From an uncultured Holophagaceae bacterium (GTDB lineage: Bacteria > Acidobacteriota > Holophagae > Holophagales > Holophagaceae): a DNA stretch of 61,714 bases. Under the pieces are notes generated by a model that saw only the letters and a program-made list of their open reading frames with translations, did not search any database and was not told the DNA's origin. The DNA is taken from the NCBI GenBank assembly GCA_903857495.1, contig CAIOFF010000047.1, forward strand, positions 1-61,714. The letters are read 5' to 3'. This document shows positions 52,800-61,714 of the stretch, piece after piece (the stretch's first letter is position 1; every line of letters starts with the position of its first letter). Both the position numbers and the translations under genes were made by a program.

Positions 52800-54518
52800 C
52801 TAGACCGGATCGGCGCCGGTCTCGGCGATGGGGCTGGGCGAGGGACGCCGGATCATGTCGTGGAGCGCCGCGCCGGCGGCCACCATGGGATAGACGGCGT
52901 CCTCCTGCTCGACCTTGAACTCGATCAGGGCGGTGCCCGGCTGCTGGCGGGCCCGGGCCACGGCGGCCTCCAGATCCGACCGCTTCTCCACCCGCTCGCC
53001 GTGGATGCCGAAGGCTCCGGCCAGCTTGACGAAGTCCGGGGACAGGATGGGCGTGGCGGCGTAGCGGCCCTCGTAGAACAGGGCCTGCCACTGGCGGACC
53101 ATGCCCAGGTAGCCATTGTTGATGATGGCGATGTTGACCTTCACGCCTTCCTGCACAGCGGTCATGAGCTCGGCGAAGGTCATCTGGAAGCCGCCGTCGC
53201 CGGCCACCACCCAGATCTCGGCCTCGGGCCGGGCCAGCTTGGCGCCGATGGCCGCCGGCAGGGCGAAGCCCATGGTGCCCGCACCACCGCTGGTGATGAG
53301 GCTGCGCTCGCCGTCGTGATGGTAATACTGGGCCTCCCACATCTGGTGCTGGCCGACATCCGTCACCACCACCGCCTCGCCCTTGGTGATCTTCCAGAGG
53401 TCGTGCATGACGTGGGCCGCGTAGAGGTGGCCGTCATCGGGCAGGTTCTTGATGTCGCGGACGGCCGAGTCGCCCCGCCAGGATCTGATGCGCTCCAGCC
53501 AGGGCGTGTGGTCCGCCGCCTTCACCGAGGGCAGCAGGGCCTGCAGCACCTGCTTGAGGTCGCCGCCCAGGGGCACGTCCACCGGCACGAGCTTGTTGAT
53601 CTCGCTGGCGTCGATGTCCACGTGGATCTTCAGGGCATTGGGGGCGTATTCCTTGAGCCGGCCTGTGACCCGGTCGTCGAAGCGCATGCCGAGGGCGATA
53701 AGCAGGTCCGCCTCCTGGATGGCCTGGTTGACCCAGGACTCCCCGTGCATGCCCATCATGCCCAGGCTCAGCACATGGGAGGCCGGCACCGCGCCCAGGC
53801 CGAGCAGGGTCTCGGCGAAGGGGATCTGGGCCAGCTCGGCCAGGGCGAGCACCTCGGCCCGGGCTCCTGAGAGCTGGATGCCGTGACCCGCGAGGATGAC
53901 GGGGCGCTTGGCCGCGTTGATCATCACCAGGGCCCGGTCCAGGTCCACCTGCGACGGGGAGGGCGGGATGTGGCGCAGGTGGCGCGTGGGCGCCGCGCCT
54001 TCCCAGTCCAGGGTCGCCCGGCCCTGCTGGGCGTCCTTGGTGATGTCCACCAGCACGGGGCCGGGCCGGCCGCTGGAGGCGACGGCAAAGGCTTCGCGGA
54101 TGGCGGGGGCAATGTCCTCGGCGCGGGTCACCAGGTAGTTGTGCTTGGTGATGGGCAGGGTGATGCCGGTGATGTCGACTTCCTGGAAGGCGTCGGTGCC
54201 CAGTAGGCCCGAGCCCACCTGGCCCGTGATGGCCACCAGGGGGATGGAGTCCAGCATGGCCGTGGCCAGGCCGGTCACCAGGTTGGTGGCGCCGGGACCC
54301 GAGGTCGCGACCACCACGCCGGTGCGCCCGGAGGCGCGGGCGAAGCCATCCGCCATGTGCACGGCGCTCTGTTCGTGGCGCACGAGCACGTGCCGGATGG
54401 GGTACTCCGTCATGGCGTCGTAGGTAGGCAGGATGGCGCCGCCGGGGTAGCCGAAGACGGTCTCCACGCCCTCCCGCAGCAGGCACTCCCAGATGATCTG
54501 TGCGCCGGTCCTATCCAT
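52800..54518 (-). CDS. ilvB: acetolactate synthase large subunit
   Basis: The 572-residue thiamine-diphosphate enzyme condenses two pyruvates, or pyruvate with 2-oxobutyrate. The N-terminal domain has VFGYPGGAILP and RHEQSAVHMADGFARASG; the C-terminal TPP motif is GDGGFQMT followed by the NN pair in AIINNGYLG. An FAD-binding middle domain is present. ATG 54518 follows AGGAGAG; an earlier start six codons upstream would include that site. A 25-codon leader frame ends just before this ribosome binding site. Confidence 0.95.
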   Translation of the reverse strand: MDRTGAQIIWECLLREGVETVFGYPGGAILPTYDAMTEYPIRHVLVRHEQSAVHMADGFARASGRTGVVVATSGPGATNLVTGLATAMLDSIPLVAITGQVGSGLLGTDAFQEVDITGITLPITKHNYLVTRAEDIAPAIREAFAVASSGRPGPVLVDITKDAQQGRATLDWEGAAPTRHLRHIPPSPSQVDLDRALVMINAAKRPVILAGHGIQLSGARAEVLALAELAQIPFAETLLGLGAVPASHVLSLGMMGMHGESWVNQAIQEADLLIALGMRFDDRVTGRLKEYAPNALKIHVDIDASEINKLVPVDVPLGGDLKQVLQALLPSVKAADHTPWLERIRSWRGDSAVRDIKNLPDDGHLYAAHVMHDLWKITKGEAVVVTDVGQHQMWEAQYYHHDGERSLITSGGAGTMGFALPAAIGAKLARPEAEIWVVAGDGGFQMTFAELMTAVQEGVKVNIAIINNGYLGMVRQWQALFYEGRYAATPILSPDFVKLAGAFGIHGERVEKRSDLEAAVARARQQPGTALIEFKVEQEDAVYPMVAAGAALHDMIRRPSPSPIAETGADPV

Positions 54519-54532
54519 GGTGTCGCTCTCCT

Positions 54533-54610
54533 TCACTGGCTGATTCGGGCGGGGTCGAGGCTGCTATGGCTCCGGGGAGCGGGGGGGCTCGCGGGGTTGG
54601 CTGGGCTCAT
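54533..54610 (-). CDS. possible 25-codon leader frame before ilvB
   Basis: ATG 54610 to TGA 54533, giving a Pro/Ser/Ala-rich peptide of 25 residues that ends directly before the ilvB ribosome binding site. It contains only one Leu and one Ile, so it is not a classical branched-chain attenuator peptide. No clear ribosome binding site precedes it. It may be chance. Confidence 0.2.
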   Translation of the reverse strand: MSPANPASPPAPRSHSSLDPARISQ

Positions 54611-54642
54611 GGCGGTCTTCAAGGGTAATCGGTAGAGGGGTC

Positions 54643-54676
54643 CAGGAAAAGAAGGCCCCGCTCGGGGTGCGGGGCC
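54643..54676 (-). terminator. intrinsic terminator after leuB
   Basis: On the minus strand GGCCCCGC pairs with GCGGGGCC (54654-54661 and 54669-54676), loop seven bases, followed by TTCTTTTCC. It lies 30 bp after the leuB stop and 125 bp before ilvB. It could stop leuAB transcription or, if leaky, set the ratio between leuAB and ilvBNC. Confidence 0.75.
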
Positions 54677-54705
54677 GAGGTCGGGAAGCTCCCGAGCGAT
54701 CGGCC

Positions 54706-55803
54706 CTAGGTGGGCAGCACCTCAGGCAGGCCTGGCTTCACCAGAACCTTGGCCAGGGCGGCGCGGATGACCGCGCCCAGAGAGGCGGTGCCCTGGGGAT
54801 GGGTGGCGCCCTTCAGGTCCGAGGTGCCATGGCCCGCGTGCAGGGTGCGGTCCACAGCGGCCTCCAGGGCCAGAGCCTCCTCCGTGAGGCCCAGCGCGTG
54901 GCGGAGCAGCATGGCGGCGGAGAGGATGGTGCCGATGGGGTTGGCCAGGTCCCGGCCCGCGATGTCCGGGGCCGAGCCGTGGATGGGCTCAAAGAGGCCC
55001 ACGGTGCCGCCGAGGCTGGCGGAGGGCAGCAGCCCCAGGGACCCGGCCAGCACCGCCGCCTCGTCGCTGAGGATGTCGCCGAAGAGGTTCTCAGTGAGCA
55101 CCACGTCAAAGTCCCGGGGCCGGGCCACCAGGGCCATGGCGAAGCTGTCCACGTAGGCGTGCTGGACCGCCACCTCGGGATAGTCCGCCGCCACCTCGTT
55201 GACCACCTCCCGCCAGAGGCGCGAGGTCTCCAGGACGTTAGCCTTGTCCACGGAGACCAGCTTCCGGCGGCGGTGCTGGGCCAGATCGAAGGCCACGCGG
55301 GCCACGCGGAGGATCTCTTCCCGGCTGTAGGGCAGCGTGTTCACGGCCCGCTCAGGGCTGTACTGGCGCGGCTCACCGAAGTAGAGCCCGCCGGACAGCT
55401 CCCGCACGATCATCATGTCCGTGCCCCGGACGACCTCGGGGCGCACGGGCGAGGCGTCCTCCAGCGCCGGGTGCACCTTCACCGGGCGGAGGTTCGCGTA
55501 GAGGCCCAGGCCCTGGCGCAGCCGCAGCAGGCCTGACTCCGGACGCTGGTCGCGCGGGTGCTTGTCCCAGGCCGGGCCGCCCACGGCGCCCAGCAGCACC
55601 GCCGCAGCGCCATGGCAGAGCTCGAGGGTCCGGGCGGGGAGCGGGTCGCCGCAGGCATCCACCGCGGCACCCCCGATCAGGGCCTCCTCGAAGCTGAACT
55701 GGTGACCGTAGAGGTCCGCCACGGCCTGGAGGCAGGCAACGGCTTCCCGGGTGACCTCGGGGCCGACTCCGTCTCCGGGGAGGACGACAATCCTTGCTTC
55801 CAT
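54706..55803 (-). CDS. leuB: 3-isopropylmalate dehydrogenase
   Basis: The 365-residue enzyme oxidises and decarboxylates 3-isopropylmalate with NAD and a divalent metal. Family motifs are [11 protein letters not shown] at the start, [10 protein letters not shown], the substrate motif around [14 protein letters not shown], and [13 protein letters not shown] near the end. ATG 55803 follows AAGGAG; a start nine codons earlier has no such site. It lies 29 bp after leuA. Confidence 0.95.
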   Translation of the reverse strand: MEARIVVLPGDGVGPEVTREAVACLQAVADLYGHQFSFEEALIGGAAVDACGDPLPARTLELCHGAAAVLLGAVGGPAWDKHPRDQRPESGLLRLRQGLGLYANLRPVKVHPALEDASPVRPEVVRGTDMMIVRELSGGLYFGEPRQYSPERAVNTLPYSREEILRVARVAFDLAQHRRRKLVSVDKANVLETSRLWREVVNEVAADYPEVAVQHAYVDSFAMALVARPRDFDVVLTENLFGDILSDEAAVLAGSLGLLPSASLGGTVGLFEPIHGSAPDIAGRDLANPIGTILSAAMLLRHALGLTEEALALEAAVDRTLHAGHGTSDLKGATHPQGTASLGAVIRAALAKVLVKPGLPEVLPT

Positions 55804-55832
55804 GCGCACTCCTTGAACACGTTCAGGCATTC

Positions 55833-57380
55833 TCAGACCCCCGCCTCGGCGGCCTGCGGCTTCCTGGCCCGCCGGGCGAAGAGGGCCTTGTTGACTGCGT
55901 TGAGGTAGGCCCGCAGGCTGGCTTCCACCACGTCGGTGCTGGCGCCCTTGCCGCCGTGGGGCTGGCCCTCGAAGTCCACCTGCACGAAGACCTCGCCGAC
56001 GGCGTCGGCCCCGCGCGAGACCGAGTGGAGCCGGTAGTCCAGCAGCCGGCCGCTCAGGCCCGTGAGCTTGTCCACCGCGGCGAAGACCGCGTTGACGGGG
56101 CCGTCGCCCATGGCGGTCTCGGTGGCCTCACCGGCCTCCGTGGCCAGAGTGACCAGGGCCGTGGCGAACATGGCCGTGCCCGCCGTGGCCTGCAGGGCCC
56201 GCAGCTTGAAGACCTCGGGGATGTGGGTGAGCCCGTCCTGCACGATGGCCAGCAGGTCCTCGTCGAAGATCTCCTTCTTCTGGTCGCTGAGCTTCGTGAA
56301 CAGCTTGTAGGCCTTGTCCAGCCCCACCCGGTCGAGGTTGTAGCCCAACTCCTCGAAGCGCTTGGCCAGAGCGTGCCGCCCGGAGTGCTTGCCGAGGACC
56401 AGGCTGCTGCGCCGCACGCCCACGGACTCGGGCGTCATGATCTCGTAGGTCGACTGGTGGCTGAGCATGCCGTGCTGGTGGATGCCGCTCTCGTGGGCGA
56501 AGGCGTTGCGCCCCACGATGGCCTTGTTGGCCTGGACCTCGTGGCCGGTGATGTTGGCGAGGGTCTGGCTGGCCCGGTAGAGCAGCTCCTTCCGGACCCC
56601 GGTCTCGTAGGGCAGCGCGTCGCGCCGCACAGACAGGGCCATCACCACTTCCTCGAGGGCCGCGTTGCCCGCCCGCTCGCCGATGCCGTTGATGGTGCAC
56701 TCCACCTGCCGCGCGCCGGCCATCACCGCGGCCAGGGAGTTCGCGGCGGCCAGGCCCAGGTCGTTGTGGCAGTGGACACTGATGGTGGCCTGATCGATGC
56801 CGGGGACATACGTCCGGAGGTGGGTGATCAGGCGTCCGTATTCGTCCGGCACCGTGTAGCCCACGGTGTCAGGGATGTTCAGCACCGTGGCGCCGGCCTC
56901 CAGGGCGACTTTGCAGACCTCCACCAGGAAGTCCCAGTCGCTGCGGGTGGCGTCCTCGGCGGAGAACTCCACGTCCGGGGTGAAGGACTTGGCCAGCGCC
57001 ACGCCCTCGCGGATCATCTGCAGGGCCTCTGCCCGGGTCTTCTGCAGCTTGTAGTCCAGATGGATGTCCGAGGTGGCCAGGAAGGTGTGGATCCGGGGAC
57101 GCTCGGCCTCCTTGAGCGCCTCCCAGGCCCGCTCGATGTCCCGGGGGATGGCCCGGCAGAGCGCGGCGATGACCGGCCCGCGGCACTCCCGGGCGATGGC
57201 CTGCACCGCGGCGAAGTCGTCCTCAGAGGCCACGGGGAAGCCGGCCTCGATGACGTCCACCTGCAGGGCCTCCAGCTGGCGGGCCATCTGCAGCTTCTCT
57301 TCCAGGTTCATGCTGCAGCCCGGAGACTGCTCACCGTCCCGGAGGGTCGTGTCGAAGATGGCGATCCGCTGGGCACCCAT
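55833..57380 (-). CDS. leuA: 2-isopropylmalate synthase
   Basis: The 515-residue enzyme condenses 2-oxoisovalerate with acetyl-CoA, the committed step of leucine synthesis. The TIM barrel begins [14 protein letters not shown], with [10 protein letters not shown], and [10 protein letters not shown]; the C-terminal LeuA dimer domain (about 390-505) normally binds leucine for feedback inhibition. The start is 141 bp from the divergent lysR gene. Homocitrate or citramalate synthases are close relatives, but the neighbouring leuB, leuC and leuD support leuA. Confidence 0.94.
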   Translation of the reverse strand: MGAQRIAIFDTTLRDGEQSPGCSMNLEEKLQMARQLEALQVDVIEAGFPVASEDDFAAVQAIARECRGPVIAALCRAIPRDIERAWEALKEAERPRIHTFLATSDIHLDYKLQKTRAEALQMIREGVALAKSFTPDVEFSAEDATRSDWDFLVEVCKVALEAGATVLNIPDTVGYTVPDEYGRLITHLRTYVPGIDQATISVHCHNDLGLAAANSLAAVMAGARQVECTINGIGERAGNAALEEVVMALSVRRDALPYETGVRKELLYRASQTLANITGHEVQANKAIVGRNAFAHESGIHQHGMLSHQSTYEIMTPESVGVRRSSLVLGKHSGRHALAKRFEELGYNLDRVGLDKAYKLFTKLSDQKKEIFDEDLLAIVQDGLTHIPEVFKLRALQATAGTAMFATALVTLATEAGEATETAMGDGPVNAVFAAVDKLTGLSGRLLDYRLHSVSRGADAVGEVFVQVDFEGQPHGGKGASTDVVEASLRAYLNAVNKALFARRARKPQAAEAGV

Positions 57381-57521
57381 AGGTCTGGTGGTCTCCCCGG
57401 TCCGGCAAGTAACGGACGGATCAATTCAAGTTAACCGAACCGAGCCATGAAAATAGTTAATATTTTTTATGATTCCATTAGTTTTGCTTAAGTCGTTAGA
57501 CTCGAACGTTCGGGAGTCGGC
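57381..57521. promoter_or_regulatory. divergent leuA-lysR control region
   Basis: The 141-bp spacer is AT-rich in its centre (57440-57490). CGAACGTTCG (57503-57512) is a perfect palindrome framed by GACTC (57499-57503) and GAGTC (57514-57518), just before the lysR ribosome binding site. LysR-type proteins usually bind such inverted repeats in the divergent spacer, so this is the most likely autoregulatory site. The exact promoters are not resolved. Confidence 0.5.
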
Positions 57522-58457
57522 ATGGAGCTGGGTCAGCTGGAGACATTCCTCATGATTGCGCGGGAGAAGAGCTTCTCCCGGGCGGCGGAGCGCCTCTTCC
57601 GGACCCAGCCTGCCATCAGCCTCGCCCTCAAGCGGCTGGAAGAAGAGCTGGGCGAAGTCCTGGTGGACCGCACCACCAAGGGCGGCACCCTGACCAACGC
57701 CGGCCAGACCCTGCTGCCCCTCGCCCTGCGCATGCTGGACCTGCGCCAGCAGATCACGGACACCTTCGGCACCCTCAAGGGCCTGCAGCAGGGCCGACTG
57801 AGCATCGGCGCCAACGAGAGCATGTCCGAGTTTCTGCTGCCCCGCATGCTGCTGGACTACCAGCAGGCCCATCCCGACATCAAGCTCAAGGCCTACCGCC
57901 TGAGCTCGGAGCACATCCCCGCCGAGATCGCCGAACACCGGCTGGACGTCGGCTTCGTCTCCTACGACCCCCTCCAGCCCGAGCTGCGCAGCGAGGTGGT
58001 CTTCCGCGACCACATGGTGCTGGTGGTGCCTCCCGACCATCGGCTGGCTACCCGGCGTGTCATCGACCTCAAGGTGCTGGGCGAGGAGACCTTCATCGCC
58101 CACAACTCCCTCACGCCCACCCGGGCCTCGATCACCGACCTGTTCGCCCGGAACGGGGTGCCCCTGCGCATCACCATGGAGCTGGGCACCCTCTCCACCA
58201 TGCAGGACTTCGTCGCCCAGGGCGCGGGGCTGGCCATCATGCCCCGCATGACCGTGGCCCCCGCCATCGCCGCAGGTCGGCTGGTGGAAGTCCCGGTGCG
58301 GCAGCTCAAGCTGGAGAAGCTCATCCGCATGGTCTACCGCCGGGAAGAGGCCCTCTCCCACGCGGCCCGGGCTTTCATCCACCTCGTCCAATCCAGTGAC
58401 TTCACCCCCCTGGCCTTCCCGGTCCGGGCCAAATCCAACCAAAGGAGCCGCCCATGA
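57522..58457 (+). CDS. LysR-type regulator of leucine biosynthesis
   Basis: The 311-residue protein has the N-terminal winged helix-turn-helix ([43 protein letters not shown]) and a periplasmic-binding-like effector domain (about 90-300). It is divergent from leuA and overlaps leuC by 4 bp (ATGA), so it is part of a lysR-leuC-leuD operon. It probably senses a pathway intermediate, perhaps 2-isopropylmalate as in some LysR regulators of leucine genes; this is inference from context. GGGAG precedes the ATG. Confidence 0.9.
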   Translation: MELGQLETFLMIAREKSFSRAAERLFRTQPAISLALKRLEEELGEVLVDRTTKGGTLTNAGQTLLPLALRMLDLRQQITDTFGTLKGLQQGRLSIGANESMSEFLLPRMLLDYQQAHPDIKLKAYRLSSEHIPAEIAEHRLDVGFVSYDPLQPELRSEVVFRDHMVLVVPPDHRLATRRVIDLKVLGEETFIAHNSLTPTRASITDLFARNGVPLRITMELGTLSTMQDFVAQGAGLAIMPRMTVAPAIAAGRLVEVPVRQLKLEKLIRMVYRREEALSHAARAFIHLVQSSDFTPLAFPVRAKSNQRSRP

Positions 58458-59872
58458 GTTCTGGCCCCCGCACCCTCTACGACAAGCTCTGGGAAGCCCA
58501 CCTGGTGGAGACCCGGCCGGACGGCACCAGCCTCCTCTACATCGACCGCCACCTGGTCCATGAGGTGACCAGCCCCCAGGCCTTCGAGGGCCTGCGCCTG
58601 GCGGAGCGCCCCCTGCGCCGCCCGGAGGCCATCCTCGCGGTGATCGACCACAACATCTCCACCCAGAACCGGACGGACGGCAGCTTCGAGGAGACCAGCC
58701 GCCTGCAGGTGGAGGCGCTGGTGGAGAACGTCCAGGCCTTCCAGGTGCCCTACATCCCCCTCCTGGATGACCGGCAGGGCATCGTCCACGTCATCGGCCC
58801 CGAGCAGGGCTTCACCCTGCCCGGCAGCACCGTGGTCTGCGGCGACAGCCACACCAGCACCCACGGGGCTTTCGGGGCCCTGGCCTTCGGCATCGGCACC
58901 AGCGAGGTGGAGCACGTCTTCGCCACTCAGACCCTGCCCCAGCGGCACTCGAAGAACATGCGGGTGCGCTTCGAGGGCACGCTTCCCGAGGGTCTCGGTG
59001 CCAAGGACCTGGCCCTCTTCCTCATCGGCCAGATCGGCACCGCCGGCGGCACGGGCCACGTCATCGAGTTTGCCGGTTCCGCGGTCGGGGCGCTCTCCAT
59101 GGAGGGCCGCATGACCCTCTGCAACATGAGCATCGAGGCCGGCGCCCGCGCGGGCCTGGTGGCCCCGGACGAGACCACCTTCGCCTATGTGGCCGGCCGA
59201 CCCATGGCCCCGGCTGGCCCCCACTGGGAGCAGGCCCTGGCCAACTGGCGGAGCCTCCCCACCGACGAGGGCGCCACCTTCGACCAGGACTACACCTTCG
59301 ATGTCAGCGGCCTGGCGCCGCAGGTCACCTGGGGCACGAACCCCGAGGCCGTGGTGGACATCACCGGCCGGGTGCCGGACCCCGGGGCCGCCGCCGACCC
59401 CGCCAAGCAGGAGGCCATGCGCCTCGCGCTCGACTACATGGGCCTGCAGCCCGGCACGCCCATGGAGGAGGTGCCCGTGCAGGTCGTGTTCATCGGCTCC
59501 TGCACCAACGGCCGCATCGAGGACCTGCGCGCCGCAGCCCAGGTGGCCCGGGGCCGCAAGGTCGCGCCGGGCGTGCGCGCCCTGGTGGTGCCCGGCTCCG
59601 GCCTGGTCAAGCGCCAGGCCGAGGCCGAGGGTCTGGATCGCGTCTTCCTTGAGGCCGGCTTCGAGTGGCGCCTGCCCGGCTGCAGCATGTGCCTGGGCAT
59701 GAACGATGACCGCGTCGGTCCCGGCGAGCGCAGCGCCAGCACCAGCAACCGCAACTTCGAGGGCCGCCAGGGCCGGGGCGCCCGCACCCACCTGGTCAGC
59801 CCCGCCATGGCCGCCGCCGCCGCAGTCACGGGCCACTTCACCGATGTCCGCCGCCTCCTGGAGGTCCGATGA
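58454..59872 (+). CDS. leuC: 3-isopropylmalate dehydratase large subunit
   Basis: The 472-residue aconitase-family subunit isomerises 2-isopropylmalate to 3-isopropylmalate. The three Fe-S cluster cysteines are seen in GSCTNGR and in [32 protein letters not shown] is the other hallmark. The length is the classic bacterial LeuC type. It overlaps lysR by 4 bp and leuD by 4 bp. Confidence 0.96.
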   Translation: MSSGPRTLYDKLWEAHLVETRPDGTSLLYIDRHLVHEVTSPQAFEGLRLAERPLRRPEAILAVIDHNISTQNRTDGSFEETSRLQVEALVENVQAFQVPYIPLLDDRQGIVHVIGPEQGFTLPGSTVVCGDSHTSTHGAFGALAFGIGTSEVEHVFATQTLPQRHSKNMRVRFEGTLPEGLGAKDLALFLIGQIGTAGGTGHVIEFAGSAVGALSMEGRMTLCNMSIEAGARAGLVAPDETTFAYVAGRPMAPAGPHWEQALANWRSLPTDEGATFDQDYTFDVSGLAPQVTWGTNPEAVVDITGRVPDPGAAADPAKQEAMRLALDYMGLQPGTPMEEVPVQVVFIGSCTNGRIEDLRAAAQVARGRKVAPGVRALVVPGSGLVKRQAEAEGLDRVFLEAGFEWRLPGCSMCLGMNDDRVGPGERSASTSNRNFEGRQGRGARTHLVSPAMAAAAAVTGHFTDVRRLLEVR

Positions 59873-60453
59873 AACCCTTCACGACCCTGACCGGTGTTGC
59901 CGCCCCGCTGCTCCGGGCCAACATCGACACGGACCTGCTCATCCCCAAGCAGTTCCTCAAGACCATTGTCCGCACGGGCCTGGGGCGCCACCTCTTCTTC
60001 GAGCTGCGCTATGACGACCAGGGCCAGGAGCGCCCGGACTTCGTCTTGAACCGCCCCGAGTATCGCCAGACCGTGATCCTCCTCGGCGGGCCCAACTTCG
60101 GCTGCGGCTCCAGCCGCGAGCACGCCCCCTGGGCCCTGCTCGACTTCGGCATCCGCTGCGTCATCGCCCCCAGCTTCGCCGACATCTTCTACAACAACTG
60201 CTTCGCCAACGGCATCCTCCCCATCACGCTGCCCCTGGCCGCCGTGGAGGACCTCGCCACAGAAGGCTCCCTCACCGTGGACCTGCCCACCCAGACCGTG
60301 TCCGGCGGCGGCCGCAGCTACCGCTTCGACCTCGAGCCCGCCCGGAAGACCACACTGCTGGAAGGCCTCGACGCCATCGGCGTCAGCCTCGCCAGCCTGC
60401 CCGCCATCGAAGCCTACGAAGCCAAGCGCGCCAAGGCGACGCCCTGGCTGTAG
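59869..60453 (+). CDS. leuD: 3-isopropylmalate dehydratase small subunit
   Basis: The 194-residue swivel domain subunit completes the LeuCD enzyme. Motifs are [15 protein letters not shown] near the start, [15 protein letters not shown] and [20 protein letters not shown]. Its ATG overlaps the leuC stop. With leuA, leuB and the ilv genes, the window encodes nearly the full valine/leucine pathway; ilvD and ilvE are not present here. Confidence 0.96.
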   Translation: MKPFTTLTGVAAPLLRANIDTDLLIPKQFLKTIVRTGLGRHLFFELRYDDQGQERPDFVLNRPEYRQTVILLGGPNFGCGSSREHAPWALLDFGIRCVIAPSFADIFYNNCFANGILPITLPLAAVEDLATEGSLTVDLPTQTVSGGGRSYRFDLEPARKTTLLEGLDAIGVSLASLPAIEAYEAKRAKATPWL

Positions 60454-60552
60454 AAGCCCACCAGATGAACCACAAGAATGGCGAAGCTCTCGGCTGAGGC
60501 AGTCCTCTGTGGTGTTCTGGCGGTAGGCTGGAGGTCTTCACCAGGGATCACC

Positions 60553-61428
60553 ATGAAGTCGATGACTGCCTTTGCCGAGATCGTCCAGCCGCTGGAGGCG
60601 GGGCAGCTCCGGATGACGCTGCGCAGTGTGAACAGCAAGGCCCTGGACCTGTCGCTGAGGCTGCCGCCGGCGCTGTTTCCCCTGGAGGCCGCCCTGCGCG
60701 CCAAGGTCCGGGAGGCGGCCCAGCGGGGCAAGCTCGACCTCACGGTGGAAGTCCAGGACGAGCCCTCCCTGGAGCCCCGCCTGAACCGGGCCCTGCTGCG
60801 CTCTGCGGCCAAGGCCTGGCAGGAGGACGCCGAGTGGCTGCACCTGCCGCCGCTCACCGCGGACGCCTTCTTCCGCCTGCCCGGCGCCTGGCTGGCCCCG
60901 GACTCGAACCTAGCTGAGCGCCTGGAGGCGAAGCTGCTGGAGGGCATGGCCCGGCTGCTCGCCACCTGGAACGAAGGACGGCAGCGGGAGGCCGAGCGCC
61001 TGCGCCCCTTCTTCACCGAAGGCCTTACGCGCCTGCAGGAGCTGCGGGACCGGCTGCAGGCCGAAGCCGAGGCCCAGGCTCTGGAGCTGCCCGGACTCTA
61101 CCGCCAGCGCATCGAGCAGCTGCTCGAGGACGCGCGCCAGTCCGGCCAGCTGCCCGCGGAGCGCCTGCTGGCCGAGGCCGGCGTGCTGGCCGAGCGGCAG
61201 GATGTCCGCGAGGAGCTGATCCGCCTCTCGGCCCACCTGGAGGACTTCGCCGAGCGTCTGGCGAAGGACCGCCTCGAGGGCAAGGCCGTGGACGTCTGGT
61301 GCCAGGAAGTGCTGCGGGAGCTGAACACCACCGGCAGCAAGTGCAAGCGCATCGCCATGACCCGCGCCGTCATGGAAGCCAAGGGCGCCCTCGACCAGAT
61401 CCGGGAGCAGGCCGCGAACCTGGAGTAG
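60553..61428 (+). CDS. yicC: YicC-family endoribonuclease
   Basis: The 291-residue protein begins MKSMTAFAE (family MxSMTGFG) and RSVNSKALDLSLRLP, with the C-terminal DUF1732 block EGKAVDVWCQEVLRELNTTGSKC and KGALDQIREQAANLE. YicC proteins are stress-related endoribonucleases in studied bacteria. ATG 60553 follows AGGGAT; an upstream in-frame start would add 25 non-family residues. It stands alone after leuD. Confidence 0.9.
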   Translation: MKSMTAFAEIVQPLEAGQLRMTLRSVNSKALDLSLRLPPALFPLEAALRAKVREAAQRGKLDLTVEVQDEPSLEPRLNRALLRSAAKAWQEDAEWLHLPPLTADAFFRLPGAWLAPDSNLAERLEAKLLEGMARLLATWNEGRQREAERLRPFFTEGLTRLQELRDRLQAEAEAQALELPGLYRQRIEQLLEDARQSGQLPAERLLAEAGVLAERQDVREELIRLSAHLEDFAERLAKDRLEGKAVDVWCQEVLRELNTTGSKCKRIAMTRAVMEAKGALDQIREQAANLE

Positions 61429-61476
61429 CGCTGAGTTTGGAAAAGACAATAGATCCAACGCGATATTTCATTTTGT

Positions 61477-61504
61477 CTCGCGTATCGGCGCAGCCGATAC
61501 CGAG
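61477..61504. terminator. hairpin after yicC, possibly part of the repeat
   Basis: GTATCGGC (61482-61489) pairs with GCCGATAC (61493-61500) around GCA, extended by CTCG/CGAG with one bulged base. It is 49 bp past the yicC stop. No U-run follows. It adjoins the modular repeat and has a looser counterpart beside the left copy (about 181-200), so it may belong to the repeat, not to the gene. Confidence 0.45.
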
Positions 61505-61534
61505 AAGACGCTATGAAAAGCAATTAAGTGAGTG

Positions 61535-61714
61535 CCTTCGTGGGGCGTCCTTCATCATGCTTTCATCGGTGTTTATCGGTGTTCATCGGTGGCAAAAAAA
61601 GGTCTCCTGATTATCGGCCAGACTCCGCTAAAAAGACGCTCCACGAAGGACACGAAGACGCCCTGCGGGCGCAGGAGGCACACGAATGCGCCCGGTCTCA
61701 CCCCGGGCATCCCC
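61535..61714. repeat. modular interspersed repeat, right copy
   Basis: Three 10-bp units (TTCATCGGTG, TTTATCGGTG, TTCATCGGTG) occupy 61562-61591, followed by GC, as at 277-308. They are enclosed by inverted 15-bp arms with one mismatch (61535-61549 and 61635-61649). Beyond the right arm come CACGAAGGACACGAAG and a CCTGC/GCAGG hairpin. The whole is non-coding. It runs to the window edge. Confidence 0.6.

Noticed and set aside
54533-54610. Classical leucine/valine attenuator peptide before ilvB
   Set aside because: The frame lacks runs of Leu, Ile or Val codons and no competing hairpins were evident; kept only as a low-confidence leader frame.
61429-61534. A tRNA or integron attC site in the region after yicC
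   Set aside because: Hairpins are present but no tRNA T-loop, anticodon arm or attC core sites could be recognised.

Overview
The window is GC-rich, densely coded bacterial chromosome. The best guess is an Acidobacteriota member of the Geothrix/Holophaga type. This is inferred from gene content: a secreted eight-haem cytochrome with Ig-like modules, a system II cytochrome c assembly operon, a meso-diaminopimelate-type murE, a split dcw cluster and an AT-rich-poor genome style. No rRNA, tRNA or CRISPR array was found.

Layout. 1-310: start of an ISL3-type transposase and a modular interspersed repeat. 396-3217: small genes (GNAT acetyltransferase, membrane methyltransferase-like protein, monothiol thioredoxin-like protein). 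2525-6052: FixJ-type regulator with two tandem duplicated membrane histidine kinases. 6843-7631: SPOUT RNA methylase. 7788-11372: lipoprotein plus ResB and CcsA-type proteins for cytochrome c maturation. 11441-14585: DUF1579-like secreted protein and the eight-haem, four-Ig cytochrome. 14864-28231 (minus strand): mraZ-rsmH-ftsL-ftsI-murE-[NTase-HEPN]-tsaC-murF-mraY-murD-FAD oxidase, with an EAL-domain gene placed antisense between mraY and murD. A five-box MraZ operator precedes mraZ. 28574-35114: four-gene signalling operon (receiver protein, FIST protein, hybrid kinase with Hpt, tandem receiver with a degenerate GGDEF). 35292-37900: HIT hydrolase, trmL, B12-binding mutase subunit, radA. 37910-40552: PilZ protein with a pseudo-receiver, and an unrecognised protein. 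40565-49129: a 2660-residue secreted protein (Asp-box propellers, 18 Ig-like repeats, C-terminal dockerin) followed by a lipoprotein with a possible cohesin-like fold. 49264-60453: nitronate monooxygenase-like enzyme and a complete valine/leucine set (ilvC, ilvN, ilvB, leuB, leuA on the minus strand; lysR, leuC, leuD on the plus strand). 60553-61428: yicC, then a second copy of the modular repeat.

How the genes work together. The CcsA/ResB pair could attach haem to the eight-haem cytochrome encoded nearby, which shares its Ig modules with the giant protein. The giant protein and its lipoprotein partner look like a secreted scaffold and a membrane anchor. Cyclic-di-GMP themes recur (EAL, PilZ, degenerate GGDEF). 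The LysR gene, overlapping leuC and divergent from leuA, probably controls leucine synthesis.

The most interesting candidates are the dockerin giant protein plus possible cohesin lipoprotein, the modular 10-bp-periodic repeats at both edges, the NTase-HEPN pair inside the cell-wall operon, and the antisense EAL gene. All functional statements are read from sequence by eye; no database search was run.
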